64,000 nucleotides of DNA, from contig NZ_CP046523.1 of the NCBI RefSeq assembly GCF_021497885.1, positions 415,501 to 479,500 of the forward strand, written 5' to 3'. This stretch comes from Streptococcus oralis. GTDB lineage: Bacteria; Bacillota; Bacilli; Lactobacillales; Streptococcaceae. Of this stretch, positions 1-9,852 are shown piece by piece. The translations under genes were made by a program, and so were the position numbers. The notes beneath the pieces are model-generated. The model was given only the letters and a program-made list of their open reading frames with translations. It made no database searches and was not told where the DNA came from. Position 1 is the first letter of the stretch. Each line of letters starts with the position of its first letter.

Positions 1-1
1 A

Positions 2-295
2 GGCATGACCAAACCCAACAAGCTCCACCAAGAGGCAACTAAGTATGTGTCAGCCAAGGCTCAGGCTCGCCTGATTGCCCTCATGTTGGAGGAGCAAGTC
101 TTGACGGAAAAAGAAGAAGAAATCTACAAACGAGGTCGCAATACCAATAGCCATACAAAGGCTAAAAATGCAGATGTGGTGACCTATCGCATGTCTACAG
201 GTTTTGAAGCAGTGATGGGCTATCTCCATCTGACTGAAAATGTGGAGCGTCTAGAGACCCTAATTTCTTGGTGCATCCAAAAAGTGGAGGGCTAG
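2..295 (+). CDS. mrnC: Mini-ribonuclease III, C-terminal part (cut by window start)
   Basis: The 97 visible codons match the second half of Mini-RNase III, the RNase III catalytic domain without a dsRNA-binding domain that matures 23S rRNA in Firmicutes. Recognisable stretches are [19 protein letters not shown], the [20 protein letters not shown] block and the [10 protein letters not shown] helix with the conserved acidic residue. The family is about 130 residues, so some 30 N-terminal residues lie upstream. The frame is open to the first base and the Met at position 5 is internal, not the start. The stop is followed three bases later by the next gene, so the two are probably co-transcribed. 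It usually follows cysS, which I cannot see. Confidence 0.88.
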   Translation, partial: GMTKPNKLHQEATKYVSAKAQARLIALMLEEQVLTEKEEEIYKRGRNTNSHTKAKNADVVTYRMSTGFEAVMGYLHLTENVERLETLISWCIQKVEG

Positions 296-298
296 GAT

Positions 299-1168
299 AT
301 GATTGCAAAGGAATTACAAGACTGGTTTCCTGAGGCTCAGATTTCAGATCAGCCGATTGAGAAACCAGGCTATCTCACCCTCCCTTTAGCTTCTCAGCAG
401 TGGATTATGCTGGAGGAATCTGTGCTCAGCGAGCGTGAAAAGCAGCTGGTTGCCCTTTTGACCCAACAAGAGCAGGCTTGTTCGCACAATCCTTGGTATC
501 CCTATCTGATTGAAGGGAAGGGACAGGCACCGCAAGCTTTCAAAAAGATTCAATTGGTTTATTGTCATCTTTCCTATTTCCAACAGGAAAATCTAGCCTC
601 TTGGCTAGACATGATGCGGACTCTTTTTCCCAACTGCCAAACAGTGCTACAGGTCGGTGCTCAGGATTATATATTTGTGCTTCAACAAGATAAGTACACC
701 TCTGTTCGCTCAATCTTATCTGATACGATTGAAGCAGTGGAGTATGACTTTGGTCTTCGTCTGTCTATCATGTTAGGACAGGTTTGGTCACAGGCTGGGT
801 ATCATGCTCTGTCAGATTTAATCCAAGCAGAGCGAGACTTGTTTAAGACTTGGTGGCGTCAGGGGCATCAAGGTGTTCACACTTTTTCACAGCTCTATCT
901 TTGGAGTATGGGAGAAAGAAGTGTGAATCTCAAAGTTATCAAAGAATTCCTACACCAGATGATTTTAGAACAAGATCAGATACAGGAAATTATTCTTTCT
1001 CTCTGGGACAACAGTGCTGTCTTAACTAAAACAGCCCAGCAACTCTATCTGCACCGCAATTCTCTCCAATACAAGATTGATAAATGGGAAGAATTGACAG
1101 GGCTACAGTTGAAGGAATTGACCGACCTGACCTTGTGTTATCAGTTGATTTTACCAGATATTCTTTAA
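299..1168 (+). CDS. PucR/CdaR-like helix-turn-helix regulator
   Basis: 289-residue cytosolic protein. The last 60 residues form a PucR-type C-terminal helix-turn-helix: an NSAVLTKTAQQLYLHRNSLQYK block in which the motif LHRNSLQYKIDK is typical of HTH_30. The N-terminal 230 residues have no motif I can name and probably sense a ligand. It starts three bases after mrnC and its ribosome site lies inside mrnC, so translation is likely coupled. It ends at a strong terminator just before msmK, the shared ATPase of sugar ABC importers, so a role in sugar control is possible, but that is inferred from position alone. Confidence 0.7.
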   Translation: MIAKELQDWFPEAQISDQPIEKPGYLTLPLASQQWIMLEESVLSEREKQLVALLTQQEQACSHNPWYPYLIEGKGQAPQAFKKIQLVYCHLSYFQQENLASWLDMMRTLFPNCQTVLQVGAQDYIFVLQQDKYTSVRSILSDTIEAVEYDFGLRLSIMLGQVWSQAGYHALSDLIQAERDLFKTWWRQGHQGVHTFSQLYLWSMGERSVNLKVIKEFLHQMILEQDQIQEIILSLWDNSAVLTKTAQQLYLHRNSLQYKIDKWEELTGLQLKELTDLTLCYQLILPDIL

Positions 1169-1206
1169 AGTTTTGTGCAAGTTGCACAGAACTTTTTTAT
1201 TTTTTT
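1168..1206 (+). terminator. Rho-independent terminator after the PucR-like gene
   Basis: AAGTTTTGTGC pairs with GCACAGAACTT (one G-T wobble) around a 5-base loop, followed by a long T run. It separates the mrnC operon from msmK. Confidence 0.85.
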
Positions 1207-1225
1207 GGTCACCTTGCCATAGAAA

Positions 1226-1248
1226 TATAAAGCGTTTTCATATATAAT
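1226..1248 (+). promoter_or_regulatory. msmK promoter with cre-like (CcpA) site
   Basis: TATAAAGCGTTTTCAT (1226-1241) matches the catabolite-responsive element consensus WWGAAARCGYTTTCWW at all but one position. A TATAAT -10 box follows at 1243-1248; no good -35 is seen at 17 bp. The cre sits where the -35/-10 spacer would be, so CcpA binding would be expected to block transcription when glucose is available. This -10 box also overlaps an in-frame ATG at 1247, which therefore cannot be the msmK start. Confidence 0.65.
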
Positions 1249-1282
1249 GAAACTATCAAAATACAAAAGGAGTTCACCTTCC

Positions 1283-2413
1283 ATGGTAGAATTAAATCTT
1301 AAAAACATTTACAAAAAATATCCAAACAGCGAACACTACTCAGTTGAAGACTTCAACTTGGACATCAAAGACAAAGAATTTATCGTTTTCGTAGGTCCTT
1401 CAGGATGTGGTAAATCAACAACTCTTCGTATGATTGCGGGTCTTGAAGACATTACAGAAGGTACTGCATCTATCGATGGCGTGGTTGTCAACGACGTAGC
1501 TCCAAAAGACCGTGACATCGCCATGGTATTCCAAAACTACGCTCTTTATCCACACATGACTGTGTATGACAACATGGCTTTCGGTTTGAAATTGCGTAAA
1601 TACAGCAAGGAAGATATCGACAAACGTGTGCAAGAAGCTGCAGCAATCCTTGGTTTGAAAGAATTCTTGGATCGTAAACCAGCTGACCTTTCAGGTGGTC
1701 AACGTCAACGTGTTGCCATGGGGCGTGCGATCGTTCGTGATGCAAAAGTGTTCTTGATGGACGAACCTTTGTCAAACTTGGATGCTAAACTTCGTGTATC
1801 TATGCGTGCTGAAATTGCGAAAATCCACCGTCGTATCGGAGCTACAACTATCTACGTAACTCACGACCAAACAGAAGCGATGACGCTTGCAGACCGTATC
1901 GTTATCATGTCAGCAACTAAGAACCCAGCTGGTACAGGTACTATCGGACGTGTTGAACAAATCGGTACACCTCAAGAAGTTTACAAAAACCCAGTTAACA
2001 AATTTGTAGCAGGATTCATCGGAAGCCCAGCTATGAACTTCATCAATGTGAAATTAGAAGGCAACGAAATTGTTTCTGACGGTTTCCGCTTGAAAGTGCC
2101 AGAAGGTGCTTTGAAAGTTCTTCGTGACAAAGGCTACGAAGGAAAAGAATTGATTTTCGGTATCCGTCCAGAAGATGTGAATGCAGAACCTGCTTTCCTT
2201 GAAACATTCCCAGAATCAGTTGTCAAAGCTACTATCTCCGTATCAGAATTGCTTGGTTCAGAATCTCACCTTTACTGCCAAGTTGGTAAAGATGAATTTG
2301 TTGCCAAAGTGGATGCTCGTGACTACTTGCAAACAGGCGCAACAGTTGAACTTGGATTTGACTTGAACAAAGCACACTTCTTCGACGTAGAAACTGAAAA
2401 AACAGTTTACTAA
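1283..2413 (+). CDS. msmK: Multi-sugar ABC transporter ATPase MsmK
   Basis: 376-residue CUT1-family ATPase that powers several carbohydrate importers from the cytoplasmic face of the membrane. Residues 1-240 are the nucleotide-binding domain: Walker [10 protein letters not shown], signature LSGGQRQR, Walker [13 protein letters not shown] and the H-loop VTHDQTEAM. The rest is the MalK/MsmK regulatory TOBE domain. I chose ATG 1283 because AAAAGGAG lies 10 bases upstream; the upstream ATG at 1247 is inside the -10 box. There is no adjacent permease or binding protein, which fits the known streptococcal arrangement of one stand-alone ATPase shared by many transporters. Confidence 0.93.
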   Translation: MVELNLKNIYKKYPNSEHYSVEDFNLDIKDKEFIVFVGPSGCGKSTTLRMIAGLEDITEGTASIDGVVVNDVAPKDRDIAMVFQNYALYPHMTVYDNMAFGLKLRKYSKEDIDKRVQEAAAILGLKEFLDRKPADLSGGQRQRVAMGRAIVRDAKVFLMDEPLSNLDAKLRVSMRAEIAKIHRRIGATTIYVTHDQTEAMTLADRIVIMSATKNPAGTGTIGRVEQIGTPQEVYKNPVNKFVAGFIGSPAMNFINVKLEGNEIVSDGFRLKVPEGALKVLRDKGYEGKELIFGIRPEDVNAEPAFLETFPESVVKATISVSELLGSESHLYCQVGKDEFVAKVDARDYLQTGATVELGFDLNKAHFFDVETEKTVY

Positions 2414-2432
2414 GATAAATAAAATAACAAAG

Positions 2433-2466
2433 CACTGCAGAGTCTCTCTTGCAGTGTTTTTTCTTT
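2433..2466 (+). terminator. Terminator after msmK
   Basis: CACTGCA / TGCAGTG 7-bp stem with a 10-base loop followed by TTTTTTCTTTT. Confidence 0.9.
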
Positions 2467-2557
2467 TAATTGCTTAGGCTAGGCATGAAAACAGGCTTTT
2501 CTAGTTTTAATATTCTTAAAAAAGTGATAAAATGGTAGGAAGAATTGGAGAGAATAG

Positions 2558-4774
2558 ATGCCGAAAGAAGTGAATTTGACGGGCGATCAGGTAGTCGCTT
2601 TAACGAGAGAATATTTAACAAAGGAAGACGTTGCTTTTGTACAAAAAGCATTGATTTACGCAGTTGATTGTCATAGTGGGCAGTTTCGGAAATCAGGTGA
2701 ACCGTATATTATCCACCCCATTCAGGTAGCAGGAATCCTGGCTAAACTCAAGCTGGATGCCGTAACCGTTGCCTGTGGTTTTTTGCATGACGTGGTTGAG
2801 GACACGGAGGCAACGCTGGATGATTTGGAGCGAGAGTTCGGTCATGATGTTCGGATTATCGTTGATGGGGTGACCAAGCTTGGTAAGGTTGAGTACAAAT
2901 CACTCGAGGAACAATTGGCTGAAAATCACCGCAAGATGCTTATGGCCATGTCAGAGGATATCCGTGTTATCTTGGTCAAACTATCGGATCGCTTGCACAA
3001 TATGCGGACTCTCAAACACCTTCGAAAGGACAAGCAAGAACGGATCTCCAGAGAAACCATGGAAATTTACGCACCACTTGCTCATCGTCTAGGGATTTCC
3101 AGTGTCAAGTGGGAGTTGGAAGATTTATCTTTCCGTTACCTCAATCCAACTGAGTTTTACAAAATCACTCACATGATGAAGGAAAAACGCAGAGAACGTG
3201 AGGCTTTGGTCGATGAAGTCGTAACCAAGTTGGAGGAGTATGCTACCGAACGCAATCTCAAAGGGAAAATTTATGGTCGTCCTAAGCATATCTATTCGAT
3301 CTACCGCAAGATGCAGGATAAGAAGAAACGCTTTGAGGAAATTTATGACCTGATTGCCATTCGCTGTATCTTAGATACCCAGAGTGATGTTTACGCCATG
3401 TTGGGTTATGTGCATGAACTTTGGAAACCCATGCCTGGCCGCTTCAAAGACTATATCGCCAATCGTAAGGCCAATGGTTACCAGTCTATCCATACAACCG
3501 TTTATGGGCCAAAAGGGCCGATTGAATTCCAGATTCGGACCAAGGAAATGCACGAAGTGGCTGAGTACGGGGTTGCGGCTCACTGGGCTTATAAGAAAGG
3601 CATTAAAGGGCAGGTCAACAGCAAGGAATCTGCTATTGGAATGAACTGGATTAAGGAGATGATGGAGCTCCAAGACCAGGCTGATGATGCCAAGGAATTT
3701 GTGGACTCTGTTAAAGAAAACTATCTGGCGGAGGAGATTTACGTCTTTACTCCTGATGGTGCGGTTCGCTCCCTACCAAAAGATTCAGGACCGATTGACT
3801 TTGCCTATGAAATCCATACCAAAGTCGGTGAAAAAGCGACTGGTGCCAAGGTCAATGGCCGTATGGTTCCGCTGACAACCAAGCTCAAGACAGGGGATCA
3901 GGTTGAAATTATCACCAATCCCAACTCCTTTGGTCCGAGTCGTGACTGGCTCAACATGGTCAAGACCAGCAAGGCGCGCAATAAGATTCGTCAGTTCTTT
4001 AAAAATCAAGACAAGGAATTATCCGTTAACAAGGGCCGTGAAATGTTGATGGCCCAGTTCCAAGAAAACGGCTATGTAGCCAATAAGTTTATGGACAAGC
4101 GTCATATGGACGAGGTCCTTCAAAAGACCAGCTACAAGACAGAGGAAGCTCTCTACGCAGCCATTGGTTTTGGAGAAATTGGTGCTATTACCGTCTTTAA
4201 CCGTTTGACCGAAAAGGAACGCCGTGAGGAAGAGCGTGCCAAGGCCAAGGCGGAAGCAGAAGAGCTTGTCAAAGGTGGCGAAGTTAAAGTCGAGAACAAA
4301 GAAGCCCTCAAGGTTAAGCATGAGGGTGGTGTGGTCATTGAAGGTGCTTCAGGCCTCCTCGTTCGTATTGCCAAGTGTTGCAATCCAGTGCCGGGTGACG
4401 ACATTGTCGGCTACATTACTAAGGGACGCGGTGTAGCTATTCACCGTGTGGACTGTATGAACCTCCGTGCCCAAGAAAACTATGAGCAACGTCTCCTTGA
4501 TGTGGAATGGGAAGATCAATTCTCAAGCAAGGAATACACCGCCCACATCGATATCTATGGTCTCAACCGTACAGGTCTCTTAAATGATGTTCTGCAAGTT
4601 CTCTCAAACACAACCAAGAATATCTCAACCGTTAACGCCCAACCAACCAAGGATATGAAATTTGCCAATATCCATGTCTCCTTTGGTATTTCCAACCTCT
4701 CTACACTGACCACAGTTGTGGACAAGATTAAGAGTGTGCCAGAGGTCTACTCTGTCAAACGGACCAACGGCTAA
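2558..4774 (+). CDS. rel: Bifunctional (p)ppGpp synthetase/hydrolase Rel
   Basis: 738 residues, the usual length for the long RSH protein that makes and degrades (p)ppGpp in the stringent response. Order of domains: HD hydrolase (His53, His77-Asp78, Glu81-Asp82 in HDVVED), nucleotidyltransferase synthetase (around 200-340, with YHYxxIH-type [13 protein letters not shown]), TGS (about 390-455, [10 protein letters not shown]), zinc-finger-like region ([13 protein letters not shown]) and C-terminal ACT. The hydrolase HD site is intact, as expected for the bifunctional Rel and not for a RelA-type monofunctional enzyme. The start at 2558 has GGAGAGAA upstream. dtd follows 29 bp after the stop, a conserved pairing in Firmicutes. 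Confidence 0.95.
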   Translation: MPKEVNLTGDQVVALTREYLTKEDVAFVQKALIYAVDCHSGQFRKSGEPYIIHPIQVAGILAKLKLDAVTVACGFLHDVVEDTEATLDDLEREFGHDVRIIVDGVTKLGKVEYKSLEEQLAENHRKMLMAMSEDIRVILVKLSDRLHNMRTLKHLRKDKQERISRETMEIYAPLAHRLGISSVKWELEDLSFRYLNPTEFYKITHMMKEKRREREALVDEVVTKLEEYATERNLKGKIYGRPKHIYSIYRKMQDKKKRFEEIYDLIAIRCILDTQSDVYAMLGYVHELWKPMPGRFKDYIANRKANGYQSIHTTVYGPKGPIEFQIRTKEMHEVAEYGVAAHWAYKKGIKGQVNSKESAIGMNWIKEMMELQDQADDAKEFVDSVKENYLAEEIYVFTPDGAVRSLPKDSGPIDFAYEIHTKVGEKATGAKVNGRMVPLTTKLKTGDQVEIITNPNSFGPSRDWLNMVKTSKARNKIRQFFKNQDKELSVNKGREMLMAQFQENGYVANKFMDKRHMDEVLQKTSYKTEEALYAAIGFGEIGAITVFNRLTEKERREEERAKAKAEAEELVKGGEVKVENKEALKVKHEGGVVIEGASGLLVRIAKCCNPVPGDDIVGYITKGRGVAIHRVDCMNLRAQENYEQRLLDVEWEDQFSSKEYTAHIDIYGLNRTGLLNDVLQVLSNTTKNISTVNAQPTKDMKFANIHVSFGISNLSTLTTVVDKIKSVPEVYSVKRTNG

Positions 4775-4803
4775 TTCTCCTAGCTCTTACTAGAAAGGCT
4801 ATT

Positions 4804-5247
4804 ATGAAAATCATTATCCAACGGGTTAAAAAAGCTCAAGTCAGTATCGAAGGTCAGGTTCAGGGAAAGATCAATCAGGGACTCTTATTGCTGGTCGGTG
4901 TTGGTCCAGAGGCCCAAGAGGAAGATTTGGACTATGCTGTGAGAAAGCTCGTCAACATGCGGATTTTTTCTGATGCGGAAGGGAAAATGAACCTATCTGT
5001 CAAGGATATTGAAGGAGAAATCCTTTCTATTTCCCAGTTTACCCTCTTTGCGGATACTAAGAAAGGCAATCGCCCCGCCTTTACAGGTGCAGCCAAGCCG
5101 GATATGGCAGCTGCCTTCTATGAGGCTTTCAACCAAAAGCTAGCTCAGGAAGTGCCTGTTCAGACAGGCATCTTTGGAGCGGATATGCAGGTGGAGCTGG
5201 TAAATGATGGGCCAGTTACCATCATTCTTGATACTAAAAATAGATAA
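4804..5247 (+). CDS. dtd: D-aminoacyl-tRNA deacylase
   Basis: 147 residues, full family length. It hydrolyses D-aminoacyl-tRNA (and Gly-tRNA-Ala), recycling mischarged tRNA in the cytosol. The two conserved blocks of the active site are present: [17 protein letters not shown] and [11 protein letters not shown] (cross-subunit Gly-Pro motif; the family usually reads NxGPVT). AGAAAGG sits just before the ATG at 4804. It is the last gene of the rel-dtd unit and is followed by a strong terminator. Confidence 0.94.
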   Translation: MKIIIQRVKKAQVSIEGQVQGKINQGLLLLVGVGPEAQEEDLDYAVRKLVNMRIFSDAEGKMNLSVKDIEGEILSISQFTLFADTKKGNRPAFTGAAKPDMAAAFYEAFNQKLAQEVPVQTGIFGADMQVELVNDGPVTIILDTKNR

Positions 5248-5250
5248 GAA

Positions 5251-5280
5251 AACCAAGCCCGGCTGGCTTGGTTTTTGTTT
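5251..5280 (+). terminator. Terminator after dtd
   Basis: AACCAAGCC pairs with GGCTTGGTT around a 5-base loop, followed by TTTTGTTT. Confidence 0.9.
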
Positions 5281-5692
5281 AGAGACACTCCCATAAAGAG
5301 GTATGTCGGTTGTAAAAGTCTGGATAGTTTTCTCTTAGGTGGCTAGCCGTTATATAGTATAAAGTAGAATGACAGGAAGTAAAGACTGGAGTAAGAGAGT
5401 AGAAATATTGAGGGCCAGTGATGGCTAAAAAGACAAATAATAGAAAATCGCTGATGAGCACTCCTAAATAGTAGAAGCGAATTTTTTTGTTCATCTGAGG
5501 ATAAATCTCAGAGAAATGTTTTTTGAGTCGGAAGACCAAGCGAAATAGCAGTAGTCCTTGAGCAAGGATGAAAATGAAGCAAAAAATCAGGCCTCTCTCC
5601 AAAGAAAGTTCGTATCGGGGTCTGAAAGTTACCAACAGTAGCAAATCGCTGACTACAATGGCTGCAAAATGGATTCTAAAGAGTTTTTTCAT
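5279..5692 (-). CDS. Small multi-pass membrane protein, function unknown
   Basis: 137 residues with about four hydrophobic segments (roughly 7-25, 33-52, 72-93 and 95-115), basic ends and no catalytic motif. I do not recognise the family. GGGAGG lies 11 bases upstream of the ATG. It stands alone between the dtd terminator (its stop lies inside that terminator's T-tract) and the psaR region, on the same strand as psaR but downstream of the psaR terminator. Real coding is supported by the ribosome site and consistent membrane-protein composition. Confidence 0.6.
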   Translation of the reverse strand: MKKLFRIHFAAIVVSDLLLLVTFRPRYELSLERGLIFCFIFILAQGLLLFRLVFRLKKHFSEIYPQMNKKIRFYYLGVLISDFLLFVFLAITGPQYFYSLTPVFTSCHSTLYYITASHLRENYPDFYNRHTSLWECL

Positions 5693-5754
5693 AGGAAGAC
5701 CTCCCTCTTTTATCTAGCTTCATTCTACACCAAACGAATGGGACTTACAAGCAA

Positions 5755-5795
5755 AATAATAAAAAATCCCTGAAAGGAATTTCTTTCAGGAATAA
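5755..5795 (-). terminator. Terminator after psaR
   Basis: On the minus strand CCTGAAAG pairs with CTTTCAGG around a short loop, followed by a T-rich tract. Confidence 0.85.
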
Positions 5796-5799
5796 GGGG

Positions 5800-6450
5800 T
5801 TAGTTGATTTTTTCGACATAGAGTTGTTTGGCGATATCCATACTAACTTGGAGGTCTTCGTCTTTGTTGACCAGTGTAAAAGTATTGGAAAAATTATCAA
5901 ACTGCTTGACTTTGACTTGGTCACCGATATGGATTTCATGCTTTTCTAGATATTTGAGTAGTTCAAAACTATCATGAACGCGAGTCAGGAGATAGGTTCC
6001 AGCTTCTTGGACGTCTGCCAGTGGTAAGTTGTTGATTTCAACCAATAGCTCTCCCTTAGCTGGGATGGTTCCTCCGTGGGGGCAGGTTTTAGGGAAACCA
6101 AGCAGTTTATCCAGTCTCTCTACGAAGAGGTCAGATACAGTGTGCTCTAGGACCTCAGCTTCCTCATGGATCTGGTCACTGGTATAGTCGAGATGGTGAA
6201 CTAGAAAGACTTCAATCAACCGGTGTTTGCGATAGAGCTCGGAGACTAGTTTGAGCCCAATATCTGTCAATAGATAGCCATTCTCCTTGTCCTTGAGGAT
6301 GAGATTTTCACTTTTCATGCGTTTGATCATCTCTGTTACGGCAGGTGGAGAGACTTGCATACGGGCAGCAATTTCCTTATTAGTGATTTTCTGCATCTCC
6401 GTACCGATTTCATAAATACATTTTAGGTAGTCTTCTTTATTTGGAGTCAT
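5800..6450 (-). CDS. psaR: DtxR/MntR-family manganese-dependent repressor PsaR
   Basis: 216-residue metalloregulator of the PsaR/ScaR/SloR group, which represses the Mn importer when manganese is plentiful. N-terminal winged helix (residues 1-65, with VSPPAVTEMIKRM as recognition helix), a metal-binding dimerisation domain (EVLEHTVSDLF, CPHGGTIP, the HLDYTSDQIHEEAE region) and a C-terminal SH3-like/FeoA-type domain. The start at 6450 has AGAGGA 5 bases upstream; a longer frame from 6477 has no ribosome site. It lies 83 bp downstream of tpx behind its own terminator-bounded unit. In S. pneumoniae, as I recall, psaR is about ten genes away, so this linkage is of the S. gordonii type. Confidence 0.92.
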   Translation of the reverse strand: MTPNKEDYLKCIYEIGTEMQKITNKEIAARMQVSPPAVTEMIKRMKSENLILKDKENGYLLTDIGLKLVSELYRKHRLIEVFLVHHLDYTSDQIHEEAEVLEHTVSDLFVERLDKLLGFPKTCPHGGTIPAKGELLVEINNLPLADVQEAGTYLLTRVHDSFELLKYLEKHEIHIGDQVKVKQFDNFSNTFTLVNKDEDLQVSMDIAKQLYVEKIN

Positions 6451-6485
6451 TCGTTTCCTCTTGTCTTTTCTCTCCATCTAGTATA

Positions 6486-6512
6486 TCAAAAAAAGCTAGA
6501 TTTCTCTAGCCT
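6486..6512 (-). terminator. Terminator after tpx
   Basis: GCTAGA / TCTAGC stem with a 4-base loop followed by seven T on the minus strand. It separates tpx from psaR, so psaR needs its own promoter or read-through. Confidence 0.85.
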
Positions 6513-6533
6513 TCTGCCCTAATGGCTTTGATT

Positions 6534-7028
6534 TTAGTCCAGTTCTTTTACTGCAGCAATAGCAGCTTCAAAGTCTGGTTCTGTATTGATGTTGTCAACG
6601 TATTCTACATAACGGATGACATTGTCAGTATCGAGAACAAAGACGGCACGTGCAAGGAGATGCCATTCGTTGATCAAGAGGGCATAATCGCGTCCGAAAG
6701 AATGGTCGAAGTAGTCTGATAGCATGATGGCATTGTCAAGGCCTTCAGCCCCGCACCAGCGTCCTTGGGCAAATGGTAGGTCCATAGAAACAGTAAGAAC
6801 GACGGTATTGTCGAGGTTAGCTAGTTCTTGGTTGAATCGACGTGTTTGCGTTGAGCAGATACCAGTATCGATAGAAGGGACAACACTCAAGACTTTTTTC
6901 TTTCCTTCAAAGTCAGCTAGCGTTTTTTTAGAGAGATCGGTTGTCGTAAGAGAAAAGTCAAGTGCCTTGTCTCCGACTTGCAGTTGTTTACCTGTAAAAG
7001 TTACAGGATTTCCGAGAAAAGTGGTCAT
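6534..7028 (-). CDS. tpx: Thiol peroxidase (Tpx, PsaD)
   Basis: 164 residues, the length of the atypical 2-Cys peroxiredoxin Tpx that reduces H2O2 and lipid peroxides with thioredoxin. Peroxidatic Cys58 is in [16 protein letters not shown] and resolving Cys92 in GRWCGAEG. Mitis-group streptococci make large amounts of H2O2, and linkage to Mn uptake fits a shared oxidative-stress role. A hairpin terminator separates it from psaA, so it is only partly co-transcribed with psaBCA. Confidence 0.95.
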   Translation of the reverse strand: MTTFLGNPVTFTGKQLQVGDKALDFSLTTTDLSKKTLADFEGKKKVLSVVPSIDTGICSTQTRRFNQELANLDNTVVLTVSMDLPFAQGRWCGAEGLDNAIMLSDYFDHSFGRDYALLINEWHLLARAVFVLDTDNVIRYVEYVDNINTEPDFEAAIAAVKELD

Positions 7029-7102
7029 GAAACTACTCCATTCTTTTTTCTTTTATTTTACCGAGAATTGTCAGATTTTTCCAATGATTTGACTGGAAAT
7101 TA

Positions 7103-7144
7103 AAAGAGAAAAAAACGACCGTTCATGTGAGAACGACGTTTTTT
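7103..7144 (-). terminator. Terminator between psaA and tpx
   Basis: On the minus strand two short arms AACG/CGTT and GTTC/GAAC enclose an internal loop, followed by seven T. The stem is imperfect and may let some transcription through to tpx. Confidence 0.7.
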
Positions 7145-7150
7145 AATGGA

Positions 7151-8080
7151 TTACTTAGACAAACCTTCAGCAATCTTGTCAAGGTTGTATTTCATCATGT
7201 TGTAGTAGCTGTCACCTTCTTTACCTTCTTCAGCAATTGAGTCAGTAAAGATTTGCGCGTAAATTGGGATATTTGTGTCTTGTGAAACAGTCTTCATTGG
7301 ACGGTCATCGACACTTGATTCAACAAAGAGTGATGGAACTTTTGTTTGGCGAAGTTTTTCAACCAAGGTCTTGATTTGTTCAGGTGTTCCTTCTTCTTCT
7401 GTGTTGATTTCCCAGATGTAGGCACTTGGGACACCGTAGGCTTTAGAGAAGTATTTGAAGCATCCTTCGCTGGTTACGATGAGTTTTTTCTCAGCAGGGA
7501 TATTGTTAAATTTCTCTTTGGCTTCCTTGTCCAGTTTGTCTAGTTTTTCAGTATAGTCTTTGAGATTTTTTTCGTAGAATTCCTTGTTGCTTGGGTCTTT
7601 GGCAATGAGCTGTTTAGCGATATTTTTAGCATAAATCATCCCATTTTCAAGGTTGAGCCAAGCGTGTGGGTCTTCTTTGCCTTTCTCGTTTTGGCCTTCA
7701 AGGTAGATAACATCAACGCCTTCGCTGACTGCAAAGTAGTCTTTGTTTTCAGTTTTCTTGGCATTTTCGACCAATTTGGTAAACCAAGCATTGCCACCTG
7801 TTTCAAGGTTGATACCGTTATAGAAAATCAAGTCAGCTTGAGAAGTTTTCTTAACGTCTTCAGGAAGTGGTTCGTATTCGTGTGGGTCTTGACCAACAGG
7901 AACGATACTGTGAAGATCAATCTTGTCACCAGCGATATTTTTGGTAATATCAGCGATGATTGAGTTTGTAGCAACAACTTTTAGTTTTTGACCAGAAGCA
8001 GCATCTTTTTTTCCGCTAGCACATGCGACAAGTGCAATGACGGAAAGAAAGAGTACAAGCAATGTACCTAATTTTTTCAT
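7151..8080 (-). CDS. psaA: Manganese-binding lipoprotein PsaA
   Basis: 309-residue cluster A-I solute-binding lipoprotein that captures Mn2+ (and can trap Zn2+) for PsaBC. Signal peptide with lipobox LVAC, mature N-terminus Cys20. Metal ligands of the family are all present: His67 (DPHEYEPLP), His139 (DPHAWLN), Glu205 (VTSEGCFKY) and Asp280 ([10 protein letters not shown]). A long central helix is visible as the [14 protein letters not shown] region. It begins 25 bp after psaC with GGAGG upstream, and is the last gene before the internal terminator. Confidence 0.97.
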   Translation of the reverse strand: MKKLGTLLVLFLSVIALVACASGKKDAASGQKLKVVATNSIIADITKNIAGDKIDLHSIVPVGQDPHEYEPLPEDVKKTSQADLIFYNGINLETGGNAWFTKLVENAKKTENKDYFAVSEGVDVIYLEGQNEKGKEDPHAWLNLENGMIYAKNIAKQLIAKDPSNKEFYEKNLKDYTEKLDKLDKEAKEKFNNIPAEKKLIVTSEGCFKYFSKAYGVPSAYIWEINTEEEGTPEQIKTLVEKLRQTKVPSLFVESSVDDRPMKTVSQDTNIPIYAQIFTDSIAEEGKEGDSYYNMMKYNLDKIAEGLSK

Positions 8081-8105
8081 TAGATTCCTCCAGAAGGGTT
8101 TCCCC

Positions 8106-8954
8106 TTATTTATTGATTTTTTTATTTTTTAGTTTCAAGTATCGTTGCTTTGGAGAGATAAAGAAACTGATTAAAAAGAAGCTGGCGGATGTGAGCACGA
8201 TGCTGGATCCTGCTGCGAGATTGAAGCTATAGCCGATAAAGAGTCCCAAAACAGAAGCGGTTGCCCCTAGGGTTGATGAAAGAAAAATCATGCTCTTTAG
8301 GCTATTAGCATAAAGGTAAGCCGTCGCAGCTGGGGTGATCAACATGGCCACGATAAGAATAGTTCCAACACTTTGCATGGCAGTGACGGACACAAGGGTC
8401 AAGAGCACCATGAGCAGATAGTGGTAGAAATTGACGGGCATTCCCATGGCTTTAGCCAGGAGTTCGTCAAAGGATGTAATCAATAGTTGTTTAAAGAAAA
8501 TCCCGATAATCAAGAGAATCAATGCCCCCACACCAATGGTGATCCACATGTCCGTATCTTGGACAGCGAGGATATTCCCAAAAAGGATATGGAAGAGGTC
8601 TGTCGAACTCTTGGCAACACTAATCAAGATGACACCTAAGGCTAAGAAAGATGAAAAGGTAATACCAATGGCAGTGTCACTCTTGATGATAGAGTTGCCC
8701 TTGATGTAGGTAATGATGATGGAAGCCATCAAGCCAAAGATGATCGCTCCAATAAAGAAATCAATTCCCAGGATAAAGGAAAGGGCTACGCCGGGCAAAA
8801 CTGCGTGAGAGATGGCATCCCCCATGAGAGACATTCCACGTAGGATGATAAAACATCCCACAGCTCCAGCAACCACCCCGATGACTATAGCTGTTATCAA
8901 GGCGTTTTGTAGGAAATGGAAATGTTGCAATCCATCGATAAATTCTGCTAACAT
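8106..8954 (-). CDS. psaC: Manganese ABC transporter permease PsaC
   Basis: 282-residue ABC-3 family integral membrane protein with about eight transmembrane segments. It carries the cytoplasmic coupling motif region around [17 protein letters not shown] (residues 44-60) that docks on the ATPase. Together with PsaB and PsaA it imports Mn2+. Its ATG overlaps the end of psaB by 7 bases, so translation is coupled. The C-terminus is lysine-rich. Confidence 0.95.
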   Translation of the reverse strand: MLAEFIDGLQHFHFLQNALITAIVIGVVAGAVGCFIILRGMSLMGDAISHAVLPGVALSFILGIDFFIGAIIFGLMASIIITYIKGNSIIKSDTAIGITFSSFLALGVILISVAKSSTDLFHILFGNILAVQDTDMWITIGVGALILLIIGIFFKQLLITSFDELLAKAMGMPVNFYHYLLMVLLTLVSVTAMQSVGTILIVAMLITPAATAYLYANSLKSMIFLSSTLGATASVLGLFIGYSFNLAAGSSIVLTSASFFLISFFISPKQRYLKLKNKKINK

Positions 8955-9673
8955 AGGTCACCTCCATTGAAAAAGAGTTTGCTACCGTAGGCCTTCTTAA
9001 GATTGGCTTCGGTAAAGGTTTCTTCAGTTGGACCAATAGCAACCAATTCTCGATTGAGAAGCATAACTTGGTCGAAATAATGAGGGACTTTGCTGAGGTC
9101 ATGATGGACGATGAGAACTGTTTTACCAGCTTTTTTAAGGTCTCTCAGTGTATTCATGATAATCTCTTCACTGATCGAGTCAATCCCGACAAAAGGCTCA
9201 TCTAAAAAGATGTAGTCAGCTTCCTGCACTAAGCAGCGGGCAATCAAAACACGTTGGAATTGTCCTCCAGAGAGCTGACTGATTTGGCGATCAGCATAGT
9301 CTGAGAGTCCAACGATTTCAAGTGCATCCGCCACTTTTTTCCAGTGGCTGGCCTTTAAAGTGTGGAAGAGCGGGATAGATGGATAGAGTCCCAGTGAGAC
9401 ACATTCCTTGACCTTGATAGGGAAATTGTAGTCGATATGGATTTTTTGCTCGACATAGGCAACTCGATGTAAAGATTTCTTGACTTCTTTGTCATCGAGA
9501 AAGGCCTGACCTTCGTGTGGGATAATTCCCAACATACTTTTTAATAAAGTTGATTTTCCAGCACCGTTTGGACCAATTATTCCGGTAATAGTTGGTCCGT
9601 GGAGCACTAGTGAAATATCCTTTAGTGCCAACGTTTCTTTGTAGGAGACACTGAGGTTTTTAATACGTATCAT
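8948..9673 (-). CDS. psaB: Manganese ABC transporter ATPase PsaB
   Basis: 241-residue ABC ATPase. Walker [10 protein letters not shown] (residues 35-43), signature LSGGQFQR, Walker [14 protein letters not shown]-loop VHHD. First gene of the psaBCA operon. AGGAGG lies about 11 bases before the ATG. Transcription starts from the promoter at 9698-9726, controlled by the overlapping PsaR palindrome, and diverges from pepO. Confidence 0.96.
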   Translation of the reverse strand: MIRIKNLSVSYKETLALKDISLVLHGPTITGIIGPNGAGKSTLLKSMLGIIPHEGQAFLDDKEVKKSLHRVAYVEQKIHIDYNFPIKVKECVSLGLYPSIPLFHTLKASHWKKVADALEIVGLSDYADRQISQLSGGQFQRVLIARCLVQEADYIFLDEPFVGIDSISEEIIMNTLRDLKKAGKTVLIVHHDLSKVPHYFDQVMLLNRELVAIGPTEETFTEANLKKAYGSKLFFNGGDLC

Positions 9674-9697
9674 ACAGTTGTTTTCCTCCTATCTTTT

Positions 9698-9735
9698 AAT
9701 ATACATTAAAAAAAAAATTAAGTCAAGTTAATTTT
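9698..9735 (-). promoter_or_regulatory. psaB promoter with PsaR/SloR-type operator
   Basis: On the minus strand TTGACT (9726-9721) and TATATT (9703-9698) are separated by exactly 17 bp. A 22-bp palindrome, arms AAAATTAA/TTAATTTT around a 6-base centre (9714-9735), covers the -35. The core AATTAACTTGACTTAATT matches what I recall of the SloR/ScaR recognition element in other streptococci. PsaR bound here would block RNA polymerase. Confidence 0.8.
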
Positions 9736-9852
9736 TGAAAAATTTAAAATAATAACTGAAAAATGAAGTGAAAAGAGAAACCATTTTTAATTGCATTCTC
9801 CTGTGTTTTTTGCTAAGCTAAGAATAAGTGAAAAAATGAAAGCGAGAACAAG

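Noticed and set aside
1247..1282. Upstream in-frame ATG for msmK
   Set aside because: It overlaps the TATAAT box and has no ribosome site; ATG 1283 has AAAAGGAG.
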